DNA of 64,000 nucleotides, taken from positions 17,984-81,983 of the forward strand of contig UCIT01000006.1 in the NCBI GenBank assembly GCA_900472625.1, given 5' to 3'. The position numbers were made by a program, and so were the translations under genes. Shown here in pieces: positions 1-12,041 of this stretch (position 1 is its first letter; every line of letters starts with the position of its first letter). The DNA is from Hyphomicrobiales bacterium. GTDB taxonomy: Bacteria > Pseudomonadota > Alphaproteobacteria > Rhizobiales > Rhizobiaceae. The notes under the pieces were generated by a model that worked only from the letters and a program-made list of their open reading frames with translations, did not search any database and was not told where the DNA came from.

Positions 1-20
1 GCAGGACAGAGGGGGGTATC
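1..20. repeat. Edge of a rhizobial intergenic palindromic repeat
   Basis: Bases 2-18 (CAGGACAGA, a run of six G, then TA) match in order the internal part of the larger repeat at 61117-61135 (CAGGACAGATGAGGGGGTA). This looks like the end of another copy of the same element, cut by the window edge. The assignment is tentative because only about 20 bases are visible. Confidence 0.45.
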
Positions 21-43
21 ACGAACTCGGCGCTCACCATCCC

Positions 44-799
44 TCACCGCCCCAGATAATTCTCGATCACCTTCGGATCGGAGCTGACGAAATCGATCGA
101 TCCCTCGGCCAGCACAGACCCTTCGGCGAGGCATGTCACCTTGACCCCAAGATCGCGAATGAACCCCATATCGTGCTCGACGACAACCACCGAGCGGGTC
201 TTGGCGATCTCCTTGAGCAGTATCGCCGTCTCCGACGTCTCCGCATCGGTCATCCCCGCCACCGGCTCGTCCACAAGCAAAAGCTTCGGCTCCTGCGCCA
301 AAAGCATCCCGATCTCCAGCCACTGCTTCTGGCCGTGGCTGAGATTGGCCGCCAGATCGTCGCGTCGATGCGTCAGGCGCACCGTCGCGAGAATCTCGTC
401 GATACGCGAGCGGTCCTCCGATGACAGTCGATAGAACAGCGTCGGAAACACCCCGCGCTTGCGGTTCAGCGCCAGCTCGATGTTGTCCCACACCGTATGG
501 CTCTCGAACACCGTCGGCTTCTGGAACTTGCGGCCGATGCCAAGCTGGGCGATGTCGGCCTCGTCGAGCTTGGTGAGATCGGTCTGGCCGTTGAAGAACA
601 CCTCGCCGGCATCTGGTCTGGTCTTTCCGGTGATGATGTCCATCATCGTCGTCTTGCCGGCGCCGTTCGGGCCGATGATGGCGCGGAGTTCCCCCGGCTC
701 GATGACGATCGACAGCGCGTTCAGCGCCTTAAAGCCGTCGAAGGAGACCGACACGTTGTTGAGGTAGAGAACGCTGCTGGGTTTGACGTCAGGGATCAT
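44..799 (-). CDS. urtD: Urea ABC transporter ATP-binding protein UrtD
   Basis: One of the two ATPases that power the high-affinity urea importer UrtABCDE, at the cytoplasmic face of the inner membrane. The protein has a Walker A (GPNGAGKT, near residue 45), an ABC signature (LSHGQKQ), a Walker B with LLLVDEP, and the H-loop (VVEHDMGF). It resembles the LivG type of branched-chain transporter ATPase, and its place after urtA, B and C makes UrtD the specific call. I chose the ATG at 799 because GGAG lies about 9 bases upstream. A GTG at 808 overlaps the urtC stop and would add three residues. The partner urtE would be expected past the left edge. Confidence 0.93.
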   Translation of the reverse strand: MIPDVKPSSVLYLNNVSVSFDGFKALNALSIVIEPGELRAIIGPNGAGKTTMMDIITGKTRPDAGEVFFNGQTDLTKLDEADIAQLGIGRKFQKPTVFESHTVWDNIELALNRKRGVFPTLFYRLSSEDRSRIDEILATVRLTHRRDDLAANLSHGQKQWLEIGMLLAQEPKLLLVDEPVAGMTDAETSETAILLKEIAKTRSVVVVEHDMGFIRDLGVKVTCLAEGSVLAEGSIDFVSSDPKVIENYLGR

Positions 800-804
800 G
801 GCGC

Positions 805-1968
805 TCACTCCGCAGCCTGGATTTTCGCATCGACACCGTCTTCCCGGCTGGCGGACGGAGTGTCACTTGACGCAGGCTTGCGCTTGCTGAGATACGGCCC
901 GATCGTGCCGACAATACCCTTGGGCAGGAACACCGTGACCGCGACGAACAGGCCGCCCAGCGCAAACAGCCAGAACTCGGGAAACAGGCCGGTGAAGATC
1001 GTCTTGCCGCCGTTGACGAGGATGGCGCCGATGATCGGCCCGATCAGCGTCGAGCGACCGCCGACCGCCGTCCAGATGACGACTTCGATCGAATTGGCCG
1101 GCGCGAATTCGCCCGGATTGATAATCCCGACCTGCGGCACGTAGAGCGCGCCGGCAATGCCCGCCATCATCGCCGAGACGACGAAGGTGAAGAGCTTGAA
1201 GTGCTCGACCCGGTATCCGAGGAAGCGGGTACGGCTTTCCGCGTCGCGCACGCCGACCAGCACCTTGCCGAATTTCGAACGCACGATGGCGGACGCGATC
1301 AGCAGCGACAGTGCCAGGAAGATGGCGGTCGCCGCGAACAGGGCGGCGCGGGTGCCGTCGGCCTGGATGTTGTAGCCGATGATGTCCTTGAAATCGGTCA
1401 GGCCGTTATTGCCGCCGAAGCCCATGTCGTTGCGGAAGAAGGCGAGCAGGAGGGCGTAGGTCATCGCCTGGGTGATGATCGAGAGATAGACGCCGTTGAC
1501 GCGGCTGCGGAAGGCGAACCAGCCGAACACGAAGGCGAGCAGGCCCGGCACCACGAGCACCATCAGCGCCGCAAACCAGAAGTGGTTGAATCCATACCAG
1601 AACCACGGCAGCGCCTTGTAGTTCAGGAACACCATGAAGTCGGGCAAAATGGGGTCGCCGTAGCTGCCGCGCGCGCCGATCTGGCGCATCAGGTACATGC
1701 CCATCGCATAGCCGCCGAGCGCGAAGAAGGCGCCGTGACCGAGCGAGAGAATGCCGCAGAAGCCCCAGACGAGATCGAGCGCCAGCGCCAGCAGCGCATA
1801 GGTCAGGTATTTGCCGAACAGCGACATGATGTAGGTCGGGATGTGCAGCGGGCTTGTCGCAGGCGTCATCAAGTTCAGCACCGGCACCAGCACGGCGATC
1901 GCAAGCAGAATAACCAGTGCAACGATGATCTTGCGATCGAGAGATCGGAGAAGGAAGGCCGTAATCAT
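805..1968 (-). CDS. urtC: Urea ABC transporter permease UrtC
   Basis: Second membrane subunit of the urea importer, 387 residues, LivM-type fold. Hydrophobic segments start right after the N-terminus (FLLRSLDRKIIVALVILLA) and continue through the protein. The permease motif region LDLVWGFCGILSLGHGAFFA is typical of UrtC/LivM. A reading frame runs further upstream, but that part is an antisense-like shadow of urtB. The true start at 1968 overlaps the urtB stop as ATGA, and this coupling supports the start choice. The C-terminal tail is polar (residues like KRKPASSDTPSASRED), and its stop abuts urtD. Confidence 0.93.
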   Translation of the reverse strand: MITAFLLRSLDRKIIVALVILLAIAVLVPVLNLMTPATSPLHIPTYIMSLFGKYLTYALLALALDLVWGFCGILSLGHGAFFALGGYAMGMYLMRQIGARGSYGDPILPDFMVFLNYKALPWFWYGFNHFWFAALMVLVVPGLLAFVFGWFAFRSRVNGVYLSIITQAMTYALLLAFFRNDMGFGGNNGLTDFKDIIGYNIQADGTRAALFAATAIFLALSLLIASAIVRSKFGKVLVGVRDAESRTRFLGYRVEHFKLFTFVVSAMMAGIAGALYVPQVGIINPGEFAPANSIEVVIWTAVGGRSTLIGPIIGAILVNGGKTIFTGLFPEFWLFALGGLFVAVTVFLPKGIVGTIGPYLSKRKPASSDTPSASREDGVDAKIQAAE

Positions 1969-3584
1969 GCTTCCACCGCCCTTCCTTTGAGTGCGAAGAG
2001 CCCACGCGGCCGCTTCTGGATGAAGAGAATGATCAGCACCAGCACCAGGATCTTGCCGAGCACGGCACCGGCGAAGGGCTCGAGGAACTTGTTGACGACA
2101 CCGAGCGACAGTGCGCCCACCAGCGTCCCCCACAGATTGCCGACGCCGCCGAACACCACGACCATGAAGCTGTCGATGATGTAGCTCTGCCCGAGGTTGG
2201 GCGAGACGTTGTCGATCTGGCTGAGCGCAACACCCGCCATGCCGGCGATGCCGGATCCGAGCGCGAAGGTGAAGGCATCGACCCAGCCGGTGCGAATGCC
2301 CATCGACGAGGCCATGCGGCGGTTCTGGGTGACGGCGCGCATCTGCAGGCCGAAGGCGGAACGCTTGAGAAGCATGAGCAAGGTGACGAACACAGCCATG
2401 GAGAAGACGATGATCCACAGACGGTTCCAGGTGATCGACAGGCCGCCAAGCTCAAACGCGCCCGACATCCAGCTTGGATTGCGCACCTCGCGGTTGGTTG
2501 GCCCGAAGATCGAGCGCACCGCTTGCTGCAGGATGAGCGACACGCCCCAGGTGGCGAGCAGCGTTTCCAGCGGCCGGCCGTAGAGGTAGCGGATGACGAC
2601 GCGCTCGATGACGAGGCCGACGAAACCGGTGAAGACGAAGGCGGCGGGAACCGCGAAGGCCAGCGAATAGGTGGCAAGCCCCGGGAAGTTGGCGGTAATG
2701 TACTCCTGCACGACATAGGTCGTGTAGGCGCCGATCATCACCATTTCGCCATGCGCCATGTTGATGACGCCCATGACGCCGAAGGTGATGGCGAGGCCGA
2801 TCGCGGCGAGCAGCAGCACCGAGCCGAGCGACAGGCCGTACCAGACGTTCTGCACGACATCCCAGAGCGCCAGACTGCGGTTGATGGTGTTGATATGCGT
2901 CTGTATCTCGCCCTTGAGCTCATCCGGCGCGGTCGCCAGCGCTGTGGTCAGGATCGTCAGCGCGTTGCGGCCGCCGCGGGCGGCGATCGTGTCGATGGCA
3001 GATTTCTTGTCCTCGGCGCTGACGTCGCTTTTAAGCATCATCACGGCGCGCGCCGCTTCCATCGTCTCCTTCACCTCGCCGTCCTTCTCGGCGGCCAGCG
3101 CGGAGTTCAGAAGCTCGAGATTGGCGGGATCGGCATCACGGAGCAGGCCCTGGGCCGCAGTCAAACGCGCTCCGCGATCGGGCGACAGCAGCGTCAGTTG
3201 GCTCATCGCCGTAGCGATGACACCGCGAAGCGTGTTGTTGATGCGCACCTTCGACATGTAATCGGGATCGACGTCAGCGACTGCTTCGCCTGATATCGGA
3301 TCGGAAAAGGTCGGCTCATCGTCCGTGCCGCCCTGCAGCAGCACAGGGCCGCCGCTTTCGGAGTTCAAGTAGAGCTGGCCGTCGCTGAGCTGCTGCAGGA
3401 TCTGGCTGACATGGCTGTCACCGGATGCGACCAGCGCCTTGATGGCGGCCTCGCGTTCCGGGAAATCGCCGACGCCGAGCGCGTCGATCAGCGGGTGAAT
3501 GTCTTCCTGTGCCTTGAGCACCGTCGCAAAGGCCGGCATTGCCAGGCACAGTGTCAAAAGCAGGATCTTGATGGCGCGATACAT
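1965..3584 (-). CDS. urtB: Urea ABC transporter permease UrtB
   Basis: First membrane subunit of the urea importer, LivH-type, 539 residues. It begins with a signal-peptide-like stretch (MYRAIKILLLTLCLAMPAFA). A helical periplasmic region of about 200 residues follows, and then the membrane domain from about residue 245 (GLSLGSVLLLAAIGLAITFG, then GVINMAHGEMVMIGAY). The extended N-terminal periplasmic region is characteristic of UrtB and absent from LivH. The frame is open to 3644, but I start at 3584, where the signal peptide begins. A 196-base gap with a hairpin separates it from urtA. Confidence 0.93.
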   Translation of the reverse strand: MYRAIKILLLTLCLAMPAFATVLKAQEDIHPLIDALGVGDFPEREAAIKALVASGDSHVSQILQQLSDGQLYLNSESGGPVLLQGGTDDEPTFSDPISGEAVADVDPDYMSKVRINNTLRGVIATAMSQLTLLSPDRGARLTAAQGLLRDADPANLELLNSALAAEKDGEVKETMEAARAVMMLKSDVSAEDKKSAIDTIAARGGRNALTILTTALATAPDELKGEIQTHINTINRSLALWDVVQNVWYGLSLGSVLLLAAIGLAITFGVMGVINMAHGEMVMIGAYTTYVVQEYITANFPGLATYSLAFAVPAAFVFTGFVGLVIERVVIRYLYGRPLETLLATWGVSLILQQAVRSIFGPTNREVRNPSWMSGAFELGGLSITWNRLWIIVFSMAVFVTLLMLLKRSAFGLQMRAVTQNRRMASSMGIRTGWVDAFTFALGSGIAGMAGVALSQIDNVSPNLGQSYIIDSFMVVVFGGVGNLWGTLVGALSLGVVNKFLEPFAGAVLGKILVLVLIILFIQKRPRGLFALKGRAVEA

Positions 3585-3714
3585 CGGCGTCTTGCCTCGG
3601 TTATCGTTGGCCTTCCGGCACAATCGGGAAAAACTAGGCCTCAAGGTCGGGATCGATCCGTAGAGTGGGACCGGCTGCCGTCCGAAGCATCAGGGCCGCG
3701 CTTCGGAGAGAGAA

Positions 3715-3745
3715 CTTCCGCCCGGACAGGAGGGCCGGACGGAAG
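3715..3745 (-). terminator. Hairpin between urtA and urtB (attenuator or RNA-stabilising stem)
   Basis: On the minus-strand transcript CTTCCGTCCGG pairs with CCGGGCGGAAG: 11 pairs including one G-U, around a 9-base loop. No long U-tract follows, only TTCTCTCTCC. Such stems after the binding-protein gene commonly let the binding protein be made in excess over the membrane subunits; that role is inferred here. Confidence 0.6.
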
Positions 3746-3780
3746 CTGTTTTCAGGCTTTTAGAGTGAAGGGGTGTCCAC

Positions 3781-5073
3781 TCAGGAGCCCTTGCCGCCGC
3801 ACTTGCCCGTTGCGACATTGAAGTTGCCGCAGTTCATGGGCTTGCGCCAATCGGAGATCAGGTCCTTGGAGTCAGGCAGGTAGTCCGACCATTCGTCGCC
3901 GACGACAGCAGGGGTCTGCTGGACGATTTCGAACTGGCCGTTGGCCTGGATTTCGCCGATCAGGACCGGCTTGGTGATGTGGTGGTTCGGCATGACGGTG
4001 GCATAGCCGCCCGACAGGTTCGGAACCGTGGTGCCGATGATCGAGTCGAGCACCTTGTCGGTGTCGGTCGTGCCGGCGGCCTGTACGGCCTTAACCCATG
4101 CGTTGAAGCCGATATAGGCAGCTTCCATCGGGTCGTTGGTCACGCGCTTGTCGTTCTTGGTGTAGGCATGCCATTCCTTGATGAACTTCTTGTTCGCAGG
4201 GCTTTCGACCGACTCGAAGTAGTTCCAGGCAGCGAGGTGACCGACGAGCGGCTTGGTGTCGAGACCGGCAAGTTCTTCTTCGCCGACCGAGAAGGCGACG
4301 ACCGGGATGTCGGTTGCCTTGACGCCCTGGTTGCCGAGTTCCTTGTAGAACGGAACGTTGGCGTCACCGTTGATGGTGGAAACGACGGCGGTCTTCTTGC
4401 CTGCGCCACCGAATTCCTTGATCTTGGAGACTTCCGTCTGCCAGTCGGAGAAGCCGAACGGCGTGTAGTTGACGATGATGTCTTCCTTCGGAATGCCCTT
4501 GGCGATCAGGTAGGCTTCCAGGATCTTGTTGGTTGTGCGCGGATAGACGTAGTCGGTGCCTTCGAGAACGAAGCGCTTAACGCCTTCCTTTTCCATCAGG
4601 TAATCGACAGCCGGGATGGCCTGCTGGTTCGGAGCGGCGCCCGTGTAGAAGATGTTGCGCGAGGACTCTTCGCCTTCATACTGAACCGGGTAGAACAGGA
4701 TGGAGTTGAGTTCTTCGAAAACCGGCAGGACCGACTTGCGAGAGGACGACGTCCAGCAACCGAAGACGGCCGCGACCTTGTCCTTTTCGATCAGCTCGCG
4801 TGCCTTTTCGGCAAACAGCGGCCAGTCGGAAGCCGGATCGACGACGACGGCTTCGAGCTTCTTGCCGAGAAGGCCACCCTTCTTGTTCTGCTCGTCGATG
4901 AGCATCAGCATGGCGTCTTTCAGCGTCGTTTCGGAGATCGCCATCGTGCCGGACAGCGAATGAAGCACGCCGACCTTGATGGTGTCGTCAGCCGCAACGG
5001 CTCCATGGAATGCGGCCGAAGCCGACATGACGGCGCCGAGCACGGCACCGGAAACATATGATCGCAGATTCAT
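3781..5073 (-). CDS. urtA: Urea ABC transporter substrate-binding protein UrtA
   Basis: Periplasmic receptor that delivers urea (or short amides) to UrtBC, 430 residues. The N-terminal signal peptide ends near AVA/ADDT. The mature part starts IKVGVLHSLSGTMAISE, typical of UrtA/AmiC-type type I periplasmic binding folds, and keeps the family segment GCWTSSSRKSVLPVFEE. It is first in the urtABCD order. The upstream gap to the divergent sensor kinase gene is about 215 bases and holds three inverted repeats, so both genes may share control elements. In many bacteria urt genes respond to nitrogen limitation; no convincing NtrC or sigma-54 site was recognised here. Confidence 0.95.
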   Translation of the reverse strand: MNLRSYVSGAVLGAVMSASAAFHGAVAADDTIKVGVLHSLSGTMAISETTLKDAMLMLIDEQNKKGGLLGKKLEAVVVDPASDWPLFAEKARELIEKDKVAAVFGCWTSSSRKSVLPVFEELNSILFYPVQYEGEESSRNIFYTGAAPNQQAIPAVDYLMEKEGVKRFVLEGTDYVYPRTTNKILEAYLIAKGIPKEDIIVNYTPFGFSDWQTEVSKIKEFGGAGKKTAVVSTINGDANVPFYKELGNQGVKATDIPVVAFSVGEEELAGLDTKPLVGHLAAWNYFESVESPANKKFIKEWHAYTKNDKRVTNDPMEAAYIGFNAWVKAVQAAGTTDTDKVLDSIIGTTVPNLSGGYATVMPNHHITKPVLIGEIQANGQFEIVQQTPAVVGDEWSDYLPDSKDLISDWRKPMNCGNFNVATGKCGGKGS

Positions 5074-5161
5074 CTGGTTGATCCCCTCTTCTTGTTCGAC
5101 AACAGGCCGAAAACGGACGTTAACTGTTGCTTAAGGGACTATCCGGTGCTGCACTGCGAAA

Positions 5162-5257
5162 GCGTATACGCGAAATGACGTAGGTGACGGGGCGAAATGT
5201 GCAGTTTTGCGTTGCAATGCACTCTTAAGCGCCCCAACGATCCATGTTACGAACATG
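5162..5257. promoter_or_regulatory. Divergent control region of urtA and the permease-kinase, with three inverted repeats
   Basis: Three dyads lie between the divergent starts: GCGTATACGC (5162-5171, a perfect 10-base palindrome), GTGCA-N14-TGCAC (5199-5222) and CATGTT-ACG-AACATG (5243-5257). Any of them could be the operator for the linked LuxR-type regulator encoded at 8668 or for another factor. No clean -24/-12 promoter was found. Confidence 0.4.
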
Positions 5258-5288
5258 TCACAAGAAGAATGAGGGGCCGATTACAGGC

Positions 5289-8667
<3,379 letters not shown>

Positions 8668-8675
<8 letters not shown>

Positions 8676-9579
8676 ACTACCGCGCGATATCGTGCTGTTG
8701 GTGGACGACTCGCCGGAAGCGCTGGGCTTTCTCACCGATGCACTGGAGCAATCCGGCTTCTCCGTGCTGATTGCCACCTCGGGCTCGGCCGCGCTCAACA
8801 TCGTCGAGCGCATCACCCCCGACCTGATCCTGCTCGACGCGGTCATGCCTGTCATGGACGGTTTCGAGACCTGCCGACGGTTGAAGGCGAACGCCGCGGT
8901 CAGCCAGATACCCGTCATCTTCATGACCGGGCTGACGGAGACCGAACACGTTGTCCACGCGCTGGAATCCGGCGGCGTCGACTACTTGACCAAGCCGATC
9001 AACATCGACGAACTGCGCGCCCGCATTGGCGTGCACCTCAGGAACGCCCGCTCCGCGCAGAGCGCCCGCGTCGCGCTCGACGCCGCCGGCCGCCACCTGC
9101 TGGCCGCCAAGGGCGACGGCAACATCCACTGGTCGACGCCGCAGGCAACCCGGCTCGTCAACGCTGCGATGGGCAGCGACGACGGCATGGACACCGTCAC
9201 CGGCACCATCGCCGGCTGGATGAAGACCCGCACACCCGCCACGCGCGATGCCACGTTCTCCGTCAGTTACGCCGGCCAGGACGTGCTGCATCTCGCCTTC
9301 CTCGGTACTATCGGCCCCGACGAGCATCTCTTTCGGCTGACGGCCAATAGCCAGCGCGCCGACGACCAGGTCCTGCGCCAGCGCTTCGCGCTGACCCAGC
9401 GTGAATCGGAAGTGCTGCTGTGGATCGCCAAGGGCAAGGCCAACCGCGACATCGGCGAAATCCTCGGCCTGTCGGCGCGCACCGTCAACAAGCATCTCGA
9501 GCAGATCTACGTGAAGCTCGGCGTCGAAAACCGCGCCTCGGCCGCCGTCAAGGCGGCGCACGTGCTGCACGAGGTTTAG
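8668..9579 (+). CDS. LuxR-type response regulator, partner of the permease-kinase
   Basis: A 303-residue response regulator. The N-terminal receiver keeps the acidic pair D13-D14 and the acceptor D57 (LILLDAVMPVMDGF). A middle region of about 80 residues is of no recognised type. The C-terminal LuxR/FixJ helix-turn-helix reads LTQRESEVLLWIAKGKANRD and then LSARTVNKHLEQIYVKLGV. It starts with TTG at 8668, has AAGGTGG seven bases upstream, and overlaps the end of the kinase gene by 8 bases, so the two are translationally coupled. Its likely job is to carry the kinase signal to DNA, with the divergent urt operon the first candidate target. Confidence 0.9.
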
Positions 9580-9665
9580 CCACCCTGACGATTTCTTAAA
9601 GCCTCTTCGCATACACCTGAGTGAGCCGCGGATGGATCGCGGCTTCAACATGCTGATGGCGGGTC

Positions 9666-10850
9666 ATGACGGACAGGCTTTACTATGTGGATCGGCTGCG
9701 GATTTTCGCCTTCGCGATCCTGATCTTCTATCACTCGGCCGCCGCCTTCTTCACCGATATGAACTGGCTGCTGCACAGCGGCAAGACCAGTACGATCCTC
9801 TCGCTGATCATGGATTTCCCGCGCGCCTGGCGACTGGCGCTGCTGTTCTTCGTTTCCGGCATGGGCGCCGCCTTCTCGTTCCGCTCCACCGCCGGCCTCG
9901 CCTTCCTGCGCAAGCGCACGATCCGCCTGCTCGTGCCATTGCTCTTTGCCATGGCAGTGCTTGTCGTGCCGCAGGTCTGGTACGAGCGGATGTACGAGAA
10001 TGGCTATGACGGCTCGCTGCTGACCTTCTGGCTGACGCGCTATTTCACCGAAGGCCGCTACCCCACCGGCAATTTTACCTGGGCGCACATGTGGTTCGTC
10101 GCCTACCTCCTCGTCATGTCGGTGATCTGCTACCCGATCTTCCTCTATCTCTGCCGACCCGCAAACCCGATCGCCGCTTGGTTCGAGCGCACGGCGAAAT
10201 CCGCATGGATCTACCTGTTCTTCCTGTTGCCCCTGGCGCTCAACCTGGCCCTGTCGCCATTCTTTCCGAAGGAAACCAACGCGCTCTACAATGACGGCGC
10301 CTGGTTCGCCGTCTGGGCAAGCTGGTTCGGCCTTGGCTTTCTCGTCGCCCGCCACCATGGCGCATTGATCGGAACGATCATCGCGCGGCGCTTTGTCAGC
10401 GCCGCCATCGCGCTCGCCACCACGGCTATACTCTATCTCTTCGCATGGCTGTTGCCGCCGGAGCAGGCTTTCGGCACCTATGCCCAGGAGACGCCGCTGT
10501 TCAAGGCGGCAATCTTCATGCTTGCCTGGTCGATGATCCTGACGCTGGTCGGCTTCGGCGCCCGCCATTTCAACCGGCCCGATGCTCGGCTGGTGACGGT
10601 CAACCGGCTGGTCTTCCCGCTCTATATCATCCACCAGACGGTGATTGTCGGCGCGCTTTATTACATCCTGCCACTGGACCTTCCGGCCATGCCGAGCTTC
10701 CTGATGGTCTCGGCGGTGACATTCGTCGTTTCCAGCCTGTTTGCAATCGCCGTCGACTTCCTGCCCGGCCGCGCGCGACTGCTCGTCGGCCTAGACGTCA
10801 AGCCGCGCGCAACGACAGCCGACGGCCGGATCGCCGATACCGTCAGTTGA
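9666..10850 (+). CDS. Membrane acyltransferase 3 family protein
   Basis: A 394-residue polytopic protein with about ten membrane helices and the signature pieces of acyltransferase family 3: an early Arg-rich start (LYYVDRLRIFAFAILIFYHS, with the family His in YHS), FFVSG, and RLLVPL. Such enzymes move acyl groups (often acetyl or succinyl) onto extracytoplasmic glycans, lipids or antibiotics; the substrate here cannot be read. It stands alone on the plus strand, converging on the dehydrogenase gene that ends at 10878. The OpgC-type glucan succinylases belong to the same superfamily, but I see no reason to choose that name. Confidence 0.85.
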   Translation: MTDRLYYVDRLRIFAFAILIFYHSAAAFFTDMNWLLHSGKTSTILSLIMDFPRAWRLALLFFVSGMGAAFSFRSTAGLAFLRKRTIRLLVPLLFAMAVLVVPQVWYERMYENGYDGSLLTFWLTRYFTEGRYPTGNFTWAHMWFVAYLLVMSVICYPIFLYLCRPANPIAAWFERTAKSAWIYLFFLLPLALNLALSPFFPKETNALYNDGAWFAVWASWFGLGFLVARHHGALIGTIIARRFVSAAIALATTAILYLFAWLLPPEQAFGTYAQETPLFKAAIFMLAWSMILTLVGFGARHFNRPDARLVTVNRLVFPLYIIHQTVIVGALYYILPLDLPAMPSFLMVSAVTFVVSSLFAIAVDFLPGRARLLVGLDVKPRATTADGRIADTVS

Positions 10851-10877
10851 CGTGATACCGACAGTTCGCGCGAAAGC

Positions 10878-11849
10878 TCAGGCCACCCGGTCCGGCGGCT
10901 CGCGACCATCGAAGAAGTCAGTGATATTGTCGACGACCTTCATGCCCATGGCATTGCGGGTCTCTTCGGTGGCACTGCCGAGATGCGGCAGCAACACCAC
11001 ATTTTCCAGAGCCCGCAGCCTGTCCGGTACATGAGGTTCGGCCTCGTAGACATCGAGACCTGCACCGCGGATCACGCCCCTCTCCAGCGCAGCAATCAGC
11101 GCCGCTTCGTCGACGACATCGCCACGCGCCGTGTTGATCAGATAAGCGCCCGGCTTCATCGCCGAAAACCGCGCCGTGTTCATCAGGTGCCGGTTCTCGG
11201 CGCCGCCGGGGCAATGCAGCGAAACGAAATCCGCCGCCGTCAGCACGTCTTCGACGGTGGAGAGCTGCCTTGCGCCGTAGCGCGCTGCCTCGGCAGGATC
11301 GACAGTGGATCGGTTGTAGAACACCACGTCCATGCCGAAGCCGAAATGGCACCGCTGCGCGAACGCCTTGCCGATGCGCCCGAAGCCGATGATGCCGACC
11401 GTCTTGCCGGACACTTTGGTGCCGATCATATGCGTCGGACACCAGCCCTTCCATTCACCGGCGCGAATCTGCCGCTCCCCCTCGCCGCCGCGACGCGCCA
11501 CCGAGAGCAGTAGCAGCATGGCGATATCGGCAGTGCAATCAGTCAGCACACCGGGTGTATTGGTCACCGCGATTCCTTGCGCCTTGGCTGCAGCAATGTC
11601 GATGTGGTTGTAGCCGACACCGAAGTTGCCGAGAATCCTGGTGCGGATCGCGCCTCCTGCGAAAACCGAGGCCGGCAGTTTGTCGGATACCGTCGGCAGC
11701 ACGGCATCGTAAGCGCGCAACGCATCCGCAATCGCATCCGTCGACATCGGCAGGTCTTCGAGGTTGAAGGTCGCATCGAAGCGCTCGGAAAGAACGGTTT
11801 CGACTGCGGACGGCCAGCGCCGGGTGAGGAGAATCTTGGGGCGAGGCAT
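10878..11849 (-). CDS. D-2-hydroxyacid dehydrogenase (glyoxylate/hydroxypyruvate reductase type)
   Basis: A 323-residue cytoplasmic NAD(P)H-dependent D-2-hydroxyacid dehydrogenase. The dinucleotide fold shows GIIGFGRIGKAF. The catalytic set is visible: Arg in SLHCPGGAENRHLMN / NTARGDVVDEAAL, Glu in DVYEAEP, and His in LLPHLGSATEE. Length and sequence style fit the GyaR/GhrB group that reduces glyoxylate and hydroxypyruvate to glycolate and D-glycerate. It stands alone between the acyltransferase and the liv binding-protein gene. A convincing Shine-Dalgarno sequence is not seen before the ATG at 11849, so the start is slightly uncertain. Confidence 0.88.
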   Translation of the reverse strand: MPRPKILLTRRWPSAVETVLSERFDATFNLEDLPMSTDAIADALRAYDAVLPTVSDKLPASVFAGGAIRTRILGNFGVGYNHIDIAAAKAQGIAVTNTPGVLTDCTADIAMLLLLSVARRGGEGERQIRAGEWKGWCPTHMIGTKVSGKTVGIIGFGRIGKAFAQRCHFGFGMDVVFYNRSTVDPAEAARYGARQLSTVEDVLTAADFVSLHCPGGAENRHLMNTARFSAMKPGAYLINTARGDVVDEAALIAALERGVIRGAGLDVYEAEPHVPDRLRALENVVLLPHLGSATEETRNAMGMKVVDNITDFFDGREPPDRVA

Positions 11850-11989
11850 GGCGGGTCCGTATCATTTCCGGCTGCGCGACATCGATCAGGGATGACGCCG
11901 AATGGCGCAGCAACACGTTGAATCTGAACGCGATCCTAACCGTATCGGCTTCGATCGCAAGCGCTGATGCGCGGCCCCTGAAAACAAAG

Positions 11990-12012
11990 AAGCCCGGTAC
12001 GAGACCGGGCTT
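11990..12012 (-). terminator. Rho-independent terminator after the liv binding-protein gene
   Basis: AAGCCCGGT (11990-11998) and ACCGGGCTT (12004-12012) form a perfect 9-pair stem with a 5-base loop. On the minus strand it is followed by CTTTGTTTTC. It lies about 30 bases past the stop at 12042. Confidence 0.85.
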
Positions 12013-12041
12013 CCGTGATCGGTTCAAGCAGAATGCTTAAA

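Noticed and set aside
1..40. Possible start of urtE (ATG complement at 38-40)
   Set aside because: The codons that follow do not read like an UrtE N-terminus and run into repeat-like sequence, so urtE probably starts beyond the edge.
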